This document shows positions 43,954 to 52,861 of a stretch of DNA of 64,000 nt, piece by piece. This stretch comes from Halolamina salifodinae (GTDB taxonomy: Archaea; Halobacteriota; Halobacteria; Halobacteriales; Haloferacaceae): NCBI RefSeq assembly GCF_017874235.1, contig NZ_JAGGLC010000005.1:124001-188000 (forward strand), in the 5' to 3' direction. The notes under the pieces are model-generated. The model searched no databases, was not told where the DNA came from, and saw only the letters and a list, made by a program, of their open reading frames with translations. Each line of letters starts with the position of its first letter. Within the stretch, counting starts at the first letter, position 1. Made by a program: the position numbers and the translations under genes.

Positions 43954-44088
43954 CTACTCAGATTCGTCTGCGAGGGCTCGGAGTCGGCGTTCGACCCACG
44001 ACGAGACGCGCTGGGCGAACTGGGGGCTATGCGTCAGGGTTTCTCCCTCGAACGCTTCACCGTTTGTCGACAGTTCGCTCTTACTCAT
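43954..44088 (-). CDS. small hydrophilic protein, 44 residues
   Basis: A 44-codon frame with ATG at 44086-44088 (minus) opens MSKSELSTNGEAFEGETLTH and ends RRLRALADESE. The acidic/basic composition is haloarchaeal. The stretch FAQRVSSWVERRLRALAD could be an amphipathic helix. It lies in a 290-bp gap between topA and a membrane-protein gene and is otherwise unrecognised; it may be chance. Confidence 0.35.
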   Translation of the reverse strand: MSKSELSTNGEAFEGETLTHSPQFAQRVSSWVERRLRALADESE

Positions 44089-44201
44089 ACACGGACTTCC
44101 CTCGGCCACGGTTATAATTGTATGGAATCATTCATCGTCCCGAGGGTCGTGACAAACTATTCACGGGCTGTTACGGCTCTTTTTCGCGGTTAGATGTGGG
44201 A

Positions 44202-45014
44202 TTAGTACCACAGCGCGACGAGAGTCATGAGCGCGAGACTGAACGTGGAGCCGATAATCAACGAATCGCCGACTGCTGTCGGAAGCAGCGAGAGGATTCC
44301 CAAGACAGTGAATACGGTTCCGTAGACCAGTAACAGGATGGTCAACGTCACCAAGTCCGAATTGAGAGCGATCGTTCGGCGGTTCTGTTGGATCCAGCGC
44401 CGATAGCTGGTCATCAGTTTGTGGGTGTACTCCTCGTCGGAGAGGTCGCTTTGGTGCACGCTCTCGATGTCGTTACTGCTCATACCGACCTTCATCGAGG
44501 AAGCAGTGTAGGTCAGCGCAGCGAGACTGGTCGATCCGACGAGCGCCAGAACTCCCATGAGAAGGAACGGATCAGTGACTTCCTCGACACCGTCGATGAT
44601 CCCGCGGTCGAGCAGGATGGAGACGCCGGACACCACGCCTCCGAGAATGAGTACGTTGAATCGAAGCGTCCGCATCGCTTTGTCGTCGATTCCGTTGACC
44701 CACGCGATCTGTTGGTCGATCGTCTCACGGGCTTCCCGCCGGACTGAATCCCGGACGTACCACGAAGCGGGGCGGGCGGGGGGAGATAACGACTCATCGT
44801 CGTCCTCGAAGAGTCCGAGGACACGGTCCTGGACCCGCTCACTGTACCAGAAGACGACGAGACCGACGGCGAGCAGCCCACCGACCGCCACGAAGATGAA
44901 GAGCGCGTACCGCTCCACCGCGCGACGGACCGCCGCGTGGAACCGCTGGTTCAACACCCAGAGAAGCCAACCGAGGACGGTCAGCGTGAACACCAAGAAG
45001 AGCCGCTGTCGCAT
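44202..45014 (-). CDS. membrane protein downstream of the McrBC locus
   Basis: A 270-residue protein, ATG at 45014. Two N-terminal helices (FLVFTLTVLGWLLWVL and LFIFVAVGGLLAVGLVVFW) are followed by a soluble segment of about 60 residues and four more helices (LRFNVLILGGVVSGVSILL, PFLLMGVLALVGSTSLAALT, VTLTILLLVYGTVFTVLGIL, LIIGSTFSLALMTLVALWY). The loop before the last pair (IESVHQSDLSDEEYTHKLMT then SYRRWIQQNRR) is polar. The family is not recognised. It lies downstream of mcrBC on the same strand, next to a restriction-modification remnant. Confidence 0.7.
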   Translation of the reverse strand: MRQRLFLVFTLTVLGWLLWVLNQRFHAAVRRAVERYALFIFVAVGGLLAVGLVVFWYSERVQDRVLGLFEDDDESLSPPARPASWYVRDSVRREARETIDQQIAWVNGIDDKAMRTLRFNVLILGGVVSGVSILLDRGIIDGVEEVTDPFLLMGVLALVGSTSLAALTYTASSMKVGMSSNDIESVHQSDLSDEEYTHKLMTSYRRWIQQNRRTIALNSDLVTLTILLLVYGTVFTVLGILSLLPTAVGDSLIIGSTFSLALMTLVALWY

Positions 45015-45092
45015 ACCCCTATCTGGTGGCACGGTAGTATTTATTTTCTCCGTTGCAACGGCGATACAGAACGGACGACTCCGGACCGCGGC

Positions 45093-45323
45093 CTACTCCC
45101 CGACGCTCTCCTCCACGATCTCGATTTCCTCGTCGGTCAGGCCGTAGAGGTCGTAGACGATCTCGTCGATCAGGTCGTCGGTGCGCTGGATCTTCTCGTC
45201 GAGTTCGTCGGCGCGCTCCTTGGTCTCGCGGTACTGCGCCAGCCCATCGGCCACGTCGTCGACGCGCGGGAGCGTCAGCGCGCGCAGGCGATCCACCAGC
45301 GAGTTAGCCCGTTCAGAGAACTT
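45093..45323 (-). pseudogene. C-terminal tail of a restriction-modification methylase
   Basis: The last 76 codons of a frame ending at 45093 read SLVDRLRALTLPRVDDVADG, LAQYRETKERADELDEKIQR, then TDDLIDEIVYDLYGLTDEEI and EIVEESV. The ending TDxLIDxxVYxLYGLTDEEIxIVE is the standard C-terminus of Eco57I/type IIG and related adenine methylases. No start or catalytic domain accompanies it; it overlaps the last codons of mcrC in another frame. It is the stub of a methylase gene replaced by, or deleted during, arrival of the McrBC pair. Confidence 0.72.
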
Positions 45324-46653
45324 CTTCGAGCACTCGTATGAGCCGTTGCTCGACCTCGGAGGCCTGCAGGATCCGGATCGACTCCTGTTCGGCCAGACCC
45401 GCCGTCTCCTCACCGTCGAGGTCCTGAACCACGAGCACACCGTTCCACCCCGAACCGAACGGCCGGTCGTCGTCGAACACGAGGTCGCCGTCCTGCCGGA
45501 GGAAGGCGAGATACTCCAGTGTCTCCTTGATTCCCGAGCGGACGGTGTCGAAGTTGGTGGAGTTCTTCACCTCGGTCACGAGATACTCCCGGCGGCTCTC
45601 CTCGCGGATTTCGAGGACGATCACGTCGGGGCGTCCCGTCGACCGGCGGAGTTCGCGGTCTTGGAAGTACGTCTCCGCCACCGACTGGGCCTCGCGCTGG
45701 ACGACGCCGGCCCGGGAGAGTTCCTCGCGCGGGCGCTCGAACTCCTCCGGGAGGAAGGAGAGCCCACGGCCCCGTGCGGAGCTATCGTGATAGAGCAGTA
45801 GCTCCCGGCTGTCATGCTCCAGTCGGGCGATTTCCTGAGATCCGGACTCGATGGTCCGGATCGTGAACGAGCCCTCATCGAGGGATTCGATGGCCGAGAC
45901 GTACCGGAACAGCACGTACAGTTCCAGCAGCGTCTCCTCGTCGTCGGGCGTGACAGCGGTCTGTTCGAGTAGTTCGGCGATGGCGTCTTCCTCGGCCGCG
46001 AGGCTCCGTCGATAGGTCCGGAGCAGTCGGGCGGCCTCGCGGTAGATCTCGCTTCGAGAGTTCTCGGCGCGCTGGAGCATCCGGTCGGTCGGTTCGTACT
46101 CGGCAGGCTCCCGGATTCGGGTGACGTGGACGTTCCGCTCGACAATGTTGCGGAGCACGTCGACGAGTTCGAGGTTCTCGCGCCAGCGGTCGGTGACCCA
46201 GTCGTACTCCCGCTCGAACAGCGCCGCACAGTCCGCGAGCGTCTCGTGGATCAGCGCAAGCAGTCGCTTCAGGACGACGTTCTCGTCGATGTCGTAGTCC
46301 TCCGAGCGACTCTCACAGACGAACAGCGAGCGGTCGTTCGGGTTTTGGGAGTAGCGCGCTTGGATCGTCCGGTTCCAGTTGATCCGGCCGTCGACCTGCC
46401 CTCGGGAGGTCTTCGAGACGTTCTCGGTCTCGGTCCGGATGCTGCGGAGCCGTTTCGGCAGGTCCTCGACGAACGACACCACGTCCGGCCGGAGCACGAA
46501 GTGAAGCCGGATCAGGCTCTCGTAGTCGTCGAACCGGCCGTCGACGCCGTCGGGGCGGAGTTCCTCGACGATCTGTTGCTCGGGGAACGAGCCGTGCATG
46601 ACGTACGCGAGGATGTCCCGCGACAGCCCCTCGACCAGTTGTTCGCGCCTCAT
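45313..46653 (-). CDS. mcrC: McrC-like nuclease subunit of a modification-dependent restriction system
   Basis: A 446-residue protein. The N-terminal two-thirds is the helical DUF2357/McrC scaffold. The C-terminal third is a PD-(D/E)xK nuclease: Asp in GRPDVIVLEIREE, Glu-x-Lys in YLVTEVKNSTNFDTV and a following helix (GIKETLEYLAFLRQD). With McrB it would cut DNA bearing modified bases after GTP-driven translocation. Its ATG overlaps the mcrB stop by 4 nt. Confidence 0.85.
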   Translation of the reverse strand: MRREQLVEGLSRDILAYVMHGSFPEQQIVEELRPDGVDGRFDDYESLIRLHFVLRPDVVSFVEDLPKRLRSIRTETENVSKTSRGQVDGRINWNRTIQARYSQNPNDRSLFVCESRSEDYDIDENVVLKRLLALIHETLADCAALFEREYDWVTDRWRENLELVDVLRNIVERNVHVTRIREPAEYEPTDRMLQRAENSRSEIYREAARLLRTYRRSLAAEEDAIAELLEQTAVTPDDEETLLELYVLFRYVSAIESLDEGSFTIRTIESGSQEIARLEHDSRELLLYHDSSARGRGLSFLPEEFERPREELSRAGVVQREAQSVAETYFQDRELRRSTGRPDVIVLEIREESRREYLVTEVKNSTNFDTVRSGIKETLEYLAFLRQDGDLVFDDDRPFGSGWNGVLVVQDLDGEETAGLAEQESIRILQASEVEQRLIRVLEEVL

Positions 46654-48200
46654 CGACCGTCTGTCAGCCTGACTTGGAGCATATTCCGGGCCAGTGTCCC
46701 GAGCCGGGCAGCGTCGATGCAGTCCAACGCCAGCAGTTCCGAGACGATGGCCTCACCCCGGGCGACCCCCTCCAACTGCGGGAACACGTAGTCTGCGACG
46801 GCCCGCGTGAGCGCTGCCTTCCGGGGCATCCCCGAGTGCGAGACGTGCGCGAGGATGTCCTTCACGATGGCGGGGCCGAGCTTTCGCTCCTCGATGGTGG
46901 TGTTCGCGATGCGCCAGATCCGGCCCACGTCGGTCAGGAGGGCGTCGTCAGCGTCGATCCCCCAGACGGCCGCGTACGCCGCGACGAGCGCGCCGGGGTC
47001 GTCCTCCGGGATTTCGGGGGCGTCGACGTGGACGAACGCGAACCGGCGCATGAACGCGTAGGACATCTCGTAGAGCGCAGTCTTGTCGTAGCTGTTCATC
47101 GTCGCGAACAGCCGCCACGATTCGGGCATGACGTACTCGTTGGCCGCGAGGTCGCCGTCGAACTCGCTGCCGGGCTGGATCTCGATCTCCGCGCCGTCGC
47201 GGGTGAACGGGAGCGTGACGCCCTGTCCCGAGAGCAGCGTGAACAGTTGGCCGAACGACTTGTCGATGTCGGCACGATTGATCTCGTCGATCACCAGCGG
47301 TTCGTTGCGCTGGACGCCGTCGCGCTTGAAGCGCCGGAGCACCTGCCCTGGGACGAACGAGAGGTCGCCGTCGCCCTCCTCTTCGGGCATATAGCCGCCG
47401 ACGGTCTCGAACGTCGACCAGTCAGCAGTCGCGGTCGTCATCTCGTAGCCCGAGTAGATCTCCCCGTGGGCGTCCGCGAGGTGTCGAGAGACACGGCGGG
47501 CGATCTCTGTCTTCCCGGTTCCCGGCGGCCCGGTGAAGATGACGTGTTTGCCTGCGTTGAGTGCCGCGTTCACCTGATCGACGATGTCGGCCGCCTGCTC
47601 ATCCGGGAAGTAGAGGTCGTCGAGCACCGATTCCGGCACCTGAACGTCCGGGACCGCCCGCACGTCCACATCGGGCGTACCTTCGCCTTCCGGCGGTTCC
47701 TCCTGTTCCGAACCGTAGACGAACTCCTCGACGGAGCCCCAGCGCCCGCGGATACCGCCGATCCCCATCTCGTTGAGCGGGCTAAATCCCATCGTGTGGT
47801 CCATCTCGTAGCCCGCGAGGTCGTGGACCTCCGCGGAGTCGACGCCCAACTCGACTGGCTCCTCGAGGTAGATGATGCAGACCCACGGGGATCCCTCCTC
47901 GTGATTCGGCCAAATTTCGCGGCCCAGTTCCTCGTTTCGTTCGGTCTCGAGCACTTCGGCGGCGTACTCGTACTTCCCGTCGCGGTAGAAGATGAGGAAG
48001 TCACCCGGGTCGACTTTCTGCCACGAACTCTCGACAGTGGATTTCGTCCCCCACAGTCGGACAGTTCCCTGAAGCTCCCGCTCGGTCGACGCGTCGATAT
48101 CGTCGGCGTCGACGCCCGAGAGCACGGTCCGCTCGAAGTTCTCGAGTGCAGCGTCGTTCCCGAACGGCGCCCGGTAGATCTCCGGCCCGTCGTAGCCCAT
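46650..48200 (-). CDS. mcrB: McrB-like AAA+ GTPase with N-terminal EVE-type reader domain
   Basis: A 516-residue protein. Residues 1 to about 150 form an EVE/PUA-like domain (RLWGTKSTVESSWQKVDPGD, FLIFYRDGKYEYAAEVLET), the fold that reads modified cytosines. Residues 190-500 are the McrB AAA+ core: Walker A GPPGTGKT at 224-231, Walker B/signature PLVIDEINRADIDKSFGQLF and sensor ATMNSYDKTALYEMSYAFMR. The start at 48200 is the first ATG giving a complete EVE domain. It is the first gene of the mcrBC operon. Confidence 0.88.
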   Translation of the reverse strand: MGYDGPEIYRAPFGNDAALENFERTVLSGVDADDIDASTERELQGTVRLWGTKSTVESSWQKVDPGDFLIFYRDGKYEYAAEVLETERNEELGREIWPNHEEGSPWVCIIYLEEPVELGVDSAEVHDLAGYEMDHTMGFSPLNEMGIGGIRGRWGSVEEFVYGSEQEEPPEGEGTPDVDVRAVPDVQVPESVLDDLYFPDEQAADIVDQVNAALNAGKHVIFTGPPGTGKTEIARRVSRHLADAHGEIYSGYEMTTATADWSTFETVGGYMPEEEGDGDLSFVPGQVLRRFKRDGVQRNEPLVIDEINRADIDKSFGQLFTLLSGQGVTLPFTRDGAEIEIQPGSEFDGDLAANEYVMPESWRLFATMNSYDKTALYEMSYAFMRRFAFVHVDAPEIPEDDPGALVAAYAAVWGIDADDALLTDVGRIWRIANTTIEERKLGPAIVKDILAHVSHSGMPRKAALTRAVADYVFPQLEGVARGEAIVSELLALDCIDAARLGTLARNMLQVRLTDGR

Positions 48201-48293
48201 TACCCACGCCTCTCGCTGGGGAGCACAAAAACCCACACGCTGACACGCCGCCCCGGAACTCAGGTAGGAAGCCGCGGGGAGGACCGACGACCG

Positions 48294-48503
48294 ATGCAGA
48301 TGGTTCGACACGACACCGCGACCTGCCCGGACTGCGACAGCCTGCTCTGGTTCGGGACTAAGTCGGAGGGGAACGGCTGGGCCGTCTACTACGAGTGTAC
48401 GGCCTGTGGCTTCGAGCGCCGAGCGGGGAGAATCGCGATGGCCGACGTCGACGACCGGGACGCCGTCTGGGAGCGCGCCGAAGGGATGGGCGAGCAGTTC
48501 TGA
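48294..48503 (+). CDS. small zinc-finger protein, 69 residues
   Basis: The ATG at 48294 opens MQMVRHDTATCPDCDSLLWF. Two CxxC pairs (CPDC and CTAC, 20 residues apart) form one zinc ribbon; YYECTACGFERRAG is typical of haloarchaeal single-ribbon proteins. The C-terminus is acidic. Function is unknown. It is divergent from mcrB (93-bp gap) and ends 3 bp before a convergent gene. Confidence 0.75.
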   Translation: MQMVRHDTATCPDCDSLLWFGTKSEGNGWAVYYECTACGFERRAGRIAMADVDDRDAVWERAEGMGEQF

Positions 48504-48506
48504 GCC

Positions 48507-48965
48507 CTACACGACCCCACGCTTCCGAAGCCGTCCCCGAACTGAGTCGGCGACCAGCGCCCCGAGTATCCCCTCGATGCCCAGCAGCGGCATCAACAGG
48601 AAGAACGTGACCATCGTCGGCCCGGTGAACATGAACGTGAGCACGGAGTCGGCGCCGTACCCCCGGACAATCGAGAGCGCGATCCCGTAGCAGGAGATCG
48701 TCGTCACGAGCAGTGCCGCGCCGCCGACAGTCGCGAGGAACGCCTGCTTCATCAAGGGGGCGTAGTCGTGGGCGACGGCGCCGGTGACGAGGCCCCCCGG
48801 CACACCCCCGAGCAGCAGCCACGGGGAGACGTTCTGGACGGTATCCAGCGCCAGGACGATGGACGGCGCGCGGAGCGCGTGGACGGCGAGCACGGCGCCG
48901 ATCCAGAGGACCGTCGCGGCCGCCCCGGCCAGCACCGCACGAGCGGGGACCAAGTTCGAACGCAT
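48507..48965 (-). CDS. four-helix membrane protein
   Basis: A 152-residue protein (MRSNLVPARAVLAGAAATVL start at 48965) with four helices: ATVLWIGAVLAVHALRAPSI, SPWLLLGGVPGGLVTGAVAH, ALLVTTISCYGIALSIV and FFLLMPLLGIEGILGALVAD. The short basic tail RGRLRKRGVV is cytoplasmic. It resembles haloarchaeal DUF5518-type small membrane proteins, but that assignment is weak. It converges with the zinc-finger gene. Confidence 0.7.
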   Translation of the reverse strand: MRSNLVPARAVLAGAAATVLWIGAVLAVHALRAPSIVLALDTVQNVSPWLLLGGVPGGLVTGAVAHDYAPLMKQAFLATVGGAALLVTTISCYGIALSIVRGYGADSVLTFMFTGPTMVTFFLLMPLLGIEGILGALVADSVRGRLRKRGVV

Positions 48966-49044
48966 ACCCAACCCGTTCCGCCGCGCCCCAATAAACGAAT
49001 GGGTGGCCACCACGCTCTTCGGCGTCCAATGCGTCCGGACGGCT

Positions 49045-49992
49045 ATGGTCGACTTCGAGATCACCAGGCGGAAAGCGCTCGCGGGCGCCGGCGCAGGGGC
49101 GGCGGTGGGCGGTGCCGCCCTGTTCGGTGGCTCGGTGCTGGGGAGCGACTGGGCGACCGCCGACACCGACACGACCGAGACGCTCCACGACGTGAGCGGG
49201 ACGGCAACCTCCTCCTTCGCGGTCGGCGACAACGGCGTCGTGCTGGAACGCGGCGACGGCGGCGCGTGGCAGACCGTCGTCGACAGCGGACCGACCGGCG
49301 ACGGCCGGGACCTGCTCGCGGCCGACGCCACCGACGACGGCGAGCGACTCTGGTTCGCGGGCGCCAGCGGCGCCGTGGGCGCACTGGACGTGAGCGAGGG
49401 CAACGCCGGGCCGACGGACTACTCCGCGCCGACTGACAGCACCGCCAACTTCGACGGCCTCGCAGTCACCGGCGCGGCCGGCGAGGAGCACGTCTACCTC
49501 ACCGACCAGTCCGGGCAGGTGTTCGCCTCCCACGACGGCGGCGAGTCGTGGCAGCGCACCACCCCCGGGAGCAGCGCGTCGATGCCCGCGGTCTCCTTCT
49601 ACGGCGCCCGTGCCGGCCACGTCTGCGACACCGACGGGACCGTCTTCGCCACGACCGACGGCGAGACGTGGAGCGAAATCGGCGTCGAGGACGCCGACGT
49701 GAGCTACTACGGCATCGACGGCACCGCGAGCGACGACGTGACCGTCGTCGGCGGGAACGGCACCGTCCGGACGTACGACGGCGAGACCTGGAGCGAGACG
49801 AACGTCGGCGACGCGCGGCTGAACGCAGTGACGACCGGCAGCGAGCACATCGCCGTCGGCGCCAGCGGCGCGGTGTTTCAGGGCGAGGACTGGGTCGGCG
49901 TCGCGACGCCGACTGACGAGAACCTCCACGCGGTGCTCACCGGCGAGCGATCCATCGCCGTCGGCGCTAGCGGCACCGTGATCGAGCGATAG
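49045..49992 (+). CDS. Tat-exported beta-propeller protein (YCF48/WD40-like)
   Basis: A 315-residue protein. A twin-arginine signal ([20 protein letters not shown]) is followed by repeats of the type [51 protein letters not shown] and [18 protein letters not shown]. These G-x-G-x-V/I...DGxxW blades are those of Ycf48/sialidase-type propellers. No lipobox Cys is seen. It probably binds a ligand or partner at the cell surface. It is divergent from the preceding membrane-protein gene. Confidence 0.78.
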   Translation: MVDFEITRRKALAGAGAGAAVGGAALFGGSVLGSDWATADTDTTETLHDVSGTATSSFAVGDNGVVLERGDGGAWQTVVDSGPTGDGRDLLAADATDDGERLWFAGASGAVGALDVSEGNAGPTDYSAPTDSTANFDGLAVTGAAGEEHVYLTDQSGQVFASHDGGESWQRTTPGSSASMPAVSFYGARAGHVCDTDGTVFATTDGETWSEIGVEDADVSYYGIDGTASDDVTVVGGNGTVRTYDGETWSETNVGDARLNAVTTGSEHIAVGASGAVFQGEDWVGVATPTDENLHAVLTGERSIAVGASGTVIER

Positions 49993-50010
49993 GGCGCCGG
50001 CTTCGCACCC

Positions 50011-50016
50011 TTTATA
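50011..50016 (+). promoter_or_regulatory. TATA-like box of the GGGP synthase gene
   Basis: TTTATA lies 25 nt before the ATG at 50042, a textbook leaderless haloarchaeal promoter spacing. Confidence 0.65.
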
Positions 50017-50041
50017 CGCGGGGACCGAGGAGTCGCTCCCC

Positions 50042-50743
50042 ATGACCGGCCCGTGGGCGGAGTGGGACCACGTCCTGAAAGTGGACCCCGACAAGGAGCT
50101 ACACGACGACGAGACGTTCGAGGACGTCGCCGCGACAGGCACCGACGCCCTCGAAATCGGCGGCACGATGGACGTGACCAGCGAGAAGATGCAGCGCGTG
50201 GTCGACGCCTGCGCGGCCCACGACGTGCCCATCTATCAGGAGCCGTCGAACCCCGGGGTCGTCATCGACCACGAGGCACTGGACGGCTATCTCGTCCCCA
50301 CAGTACTCAACGCGGGCGACCCGTTCTGGATCACCGGCGCACACAAGGAGTGGGCCCGGATCGACGACGACCTCGACTGGGAAAACACCCACACCGAGGC
50401 GTACATCGTCCTGAACCCCGACGCCTCCGTGGCGACCTACACCGAGGCCGACTGCGACCTGACCGCCGAGGAGGTCGCGTCCTACGCGGGCGTCGCCGAG
50501 CGCATGTTCGGCCAAGAGATCGTCTATCTCGAGTATTCGGGCACCTACGGTGACTCGGAGACCGTCGCGGCCGCCAGCGAGGCCGTCGACGACGCGACGC
50601 TGTTCTACGGCGGCGGCATCCACGGCTACGAGAGCGCCAACGAGATGGGCCAGTACGCCGACACCGTCGTCGTCGGCGACCTGCTCCACGACGAGGGCGT
50701 CGACGCCGTCGCCGAAACCGTCGCGGGCGCGAAGGACGCCTGA
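50042..50743 (+). CDS. geranylgeranylglyceryl phosphate synthase
   Basis: A 233-residue TIM-barrel enzyme of the PcrB/GGGPS family that joins sn-glycerol-1-phosphate to geranylgeranyl diphosphate, the first committed step of archaeal ether lipids. The opening [20 protein letters not shown], the middle [20 protein letters not shown], the phosphate-binding [10 protein letters not shown] and the glycine-rich [16 protein letters not shown] are conserved. It stands as a single gene with its own promoter. Confidence 0.94.
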   Translation: MTGPWAEWDHVLKVDPDKELHDDETFEDVAATGTDALEIGGTMDVTSEKMQRVVDACAAHDVPIYQEPSNPGVVIDHEALDGYLVPTVLNAGDPFWITGAHKEWARIDDDLDWENTHTEAYIVLNPDASVATYTEADCDLTAEEVASYAGVAERMFGQEIVYLEYSGTYGDSETVAAASEAVDDATLFYGGGIHGYESANEMGQYADTVVVGDLLHDEGVDAVAETVAGAKDA

Positions 50744-50846
50744 ACAGCGCCCGAGCGAGGTACCACACCGCAGCCTGTCGAACGGCGTATTCCGAGGAAG
50801 CCAGCCGCTCGCCCCCGAAACACGGCGTTCGAGCGAACTCTCTGGC

Positions 50847-51010
50847 ATGCAGAACCGAACCTACACGGGAGACGTGGACGCCGGCGAGGCGGCCACGGTG
50901 GCCGGCTGGGGGATGGGCGCCGAGCGCCTCGTGATGACGATGCTGGATCTGGACAACATCCGCGAAGCCGTGCTGTTCCTGCACGACCGGCAGCGACTGC
51001 GCCCTGTCGG
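50847..51010 (+). pseudogene. aspartyl-tRNA synthetase C-terminal fragment
   Basis: A short frame reads [20 protein letters not shown] then [21 protein letters not shown], matching the class II motif 3 and C-terminus of archaeal AspS ([14 protein letters not shown]...DRxRLxP). The remaining nine-tenths of the gene is absent, and one residue in the usual FPRDRQR motif is changed (FLHDRQR). The ATG at 50847 seems fortuitous. It is a dead duplicate or rearrangement scar; the functional aspS must be elsewhere. Bases 50744-50846 just upstream show nothing recognisable. Confidence 0.7.
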
Positions 51011-51061
51011 CCAGAATCACCAACCGAGAACGGCTCTCAAAACCGTCCCGACAGCGACGGC

Positions 51062-52444
51062 TTACTCCGCGTCGGCGTCGACGGGGTCGGCGTCGCCCTC
51101 GTCGTCGTCCGACGCGTAGTACTCCTCGGTCACCGTCACCCGGGCCCGCTTGATCCGGGTGGTGTCGACCTCCTCGACGCGGATGCGGACGCCGTCGTAC
51201 TCGATGGTCTCGCCCTCCTCGACCAGGCGGCCGGCGCGGTTGAAGATGAAGCCCGCGAGCGTCTCGAACTCCTCGCCCTCCGGCAGGTCGAGTTCGAGCG
51301 CCTCGTTCACCTCGTCGATGTTTACCTCGCCGCGCACCATCGCCGTGTCGTCGCCGACGAACTCGATGGCCATCTCCTCGTCGCCCTCGAGGATGTCGCC
51401 GACGATCTCCTCGACCATGTCCTCCATCGTGATCAGCCCCTCCGTGGTGCCGAACTCGTCGATGACGATCACCATCCGGAGGCGGTTCTCCTGGATCTCC
51501 TCCAGCAGTTCGTCGACGTTCTTCGACTCCGGAACGTGGAGCGTGGGCTGGACGATGTCCTCGAGCACCGGCTCACCCTCGCCGTAGTGGGCCGCCCGGA
51601 CCAGATCCCGGATGTTGACGACGCCGATGATGTTGTCGAGGTTCCCCTCGTAGACGGGGACGCGCTCGTGGTCGGACTGGACACACTCCTCGATGGCTTC
51701 CTCGACGGTGGCGTCTTTCGGCACCGCGGTCATGTCCAGGCGCGGGGTCATCACCTCCTTGGCGATGGTCTGGTTGAACCGGAAGATGCGCTGGAGCATC
51801 TCGCGTTCCTCCTCGTCGATGACCCCTTCGCGCTCCCCCGTCTGGATCATGTTCTGGATCTCGTCGCGGGTGACGTAGGAGTCCTCGATGGCCGAACCCC
51901 CGCCGGTGATCCGGTTGATCACCTGCGTGAGGTAGTCGAAGACGACGATCAGCGGGAGCAGCAGGCGCTCGGCCCACTTCAGCGGCCGGGCGATACGCAG
52001 CGACCACGACTCGCTGTGCTCGACGGCGTAGGACTTCGGCGCGCTCTCGCCGAACAGCAGCACGACCGTCGTGATGCCGAACGTCGCCGCCAACACGGCC
52101 TGTCCCTCGGAGAGGTAGAAGGTGAACAGCCACGTCGCAATCGAGGACATCGCGACGTTGGCGATGTTGTTGCCGACGAGGATCGTCACCAGCAGCCGGT
52201 GGGGATCGGCGAGGAGATCCTGGACGAGCGAGGCACCGGGGACGCCCTCCTCGACGAGGGAGTCGACGCGGTGGCTCTCGAGCCCGAACATCGCGATCTC
52301 CGAGGACGAGAAGAACGCGGAGAACCCGATGAGCACGATCAGTAGACCGACACCCACCGCGGTGGTGAGCGGGTCGGCCTCCTGCGAGCCAGTTTGCAGA
52401 ACGCCCCTGCTAAGGGCGGGGATAACCGTGGGAAGCAAGCCCAT
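51062..52444 (-). CDS. CNNM/CBS-domain membrane protein (CorC/HlyC family)
   Basis: A 460-residue protein. Four N-terminal helices form the DUF21/CNNM domain ([40 protein letters not shown]). Two CBS domains follow ([40 protein letters not shown]) and a C-terminal CorC/HlyC transporter-associated domain ([20 protein letters not shown]). Family members control Mg2+ or Na+ flux. The ATG at 52444 has a CTTAAT box about 28 nt upstream, supporting this start over longer frames. Confidence 0.88.
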   Translation of the reverse strand: MGLLPTVIPALSRGVLQTGSQEADPLTTAVGVGLLIVLIGFSAFFSSSEIAMFGLESHRVDSLVEEGVPGASLVQDLLADPHRLLVTILVGNNIANVAMSSIATWLFTFYLSEGQAVLAATFGITTVVLLFGESAPKSYAVEHSESWSLRIARPLKWAERLLLPLIVVFDYLTQVINRITGGGSAIEDSYVTRDEIQNMIQTGEREGVIDEEEREMLQRIFRFNQTIAKEVMTPRLDMTAVPKDATVEEAIEECVQSDHERVPVYEGNLDNIIGVVNIRDLVRAAHYGEGEPVLEDIVQPTLHVPESKNVDELLEEIQENRLRMVIVIDEFGTTEGLITMEDMVEEIVGDILEGDEEMAIEFVGDDTAMVRGEVNIDEVNEALELDLPEGEEFETLAGFIFNRAGRLVEEGETIEYDGVRIRVEEVDTTRIKRARVTVTEEYYASDDDEGDADPVDADAE

Positions 52445-52600
52445 TTCCAGTCGGGCTTGTTCGGGGTCCGGATTAAGGGTTCCCCTCCCGGCGGCGTACG
52501 CAGCGTTTACGCCGGTCTGGGGCGACAGTTCGGCGTCGATCCAACGCGACCCCGTGCCGTCGCCGACGGTTTTACGCGCTGGCCGCCCCAAGCAGTCGGT

Positions 52601-52861
52601 ATGACCGACGAGCCAGCAATCACGCTCTACCGGCTACAGGCCTGCCCGTTCTGTGAACGGGTGGTCCGGAAACTGGACGCGTACGGCCTCGACTACCGGT
52701 CGCGGTTCGTCGAACCGATGCACGCCAACCGGGACGTGGTCAAGCGCATCAGCGGCAAGCGCTCGGTGCCGGCCATCGTCGACGAGAACACCGGGCTCAC
52801 GATGTCCGAGTCGGGCAACATCGTCGAGTACCTCGAGAAGACCTACGGGGGTGAGGCCTGA
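52601..52861 (+). CDS. glutaredoxin-like thiol protein
   Basis: An 86-residue thioredoxin-fold protein with redox motif CPFC (residues 15-18 in LQACPFCERVVRKL), cis-Pro in RSVPAIVDENTG and a C-terminal helix (SGNIVEYLEKTYGG). It fits glutaredoxin/GST-N-like electron donors. A GTTTTACG box lies about 28 nt upstream. Its stop overlaps the start of the redoxin gene by 1 nt (TGATG), so the two proteins probably work together. Confidence 0.88.
   Translation: MTDEPAITLYRLQACPFCERVVRKLDAYGLDYRSRFVEPMHANRDVVKRISGKRSVPAIVDENTGLTMSESGNIVEYLEKTYGGEA

Noticed and set aside
44118-44333. 71-codon plus-strand frame near the membrane protein
   Set aside because: Mostly antisense to a supported CDS and without recognisable features.
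46674-48293. Upstream extension of the 69-residue zinc-finger protein across mcrB
   Set aside because: The frame is open only as antisense of mcrB; the zinc ribbon is complete from the ATG at 48294.
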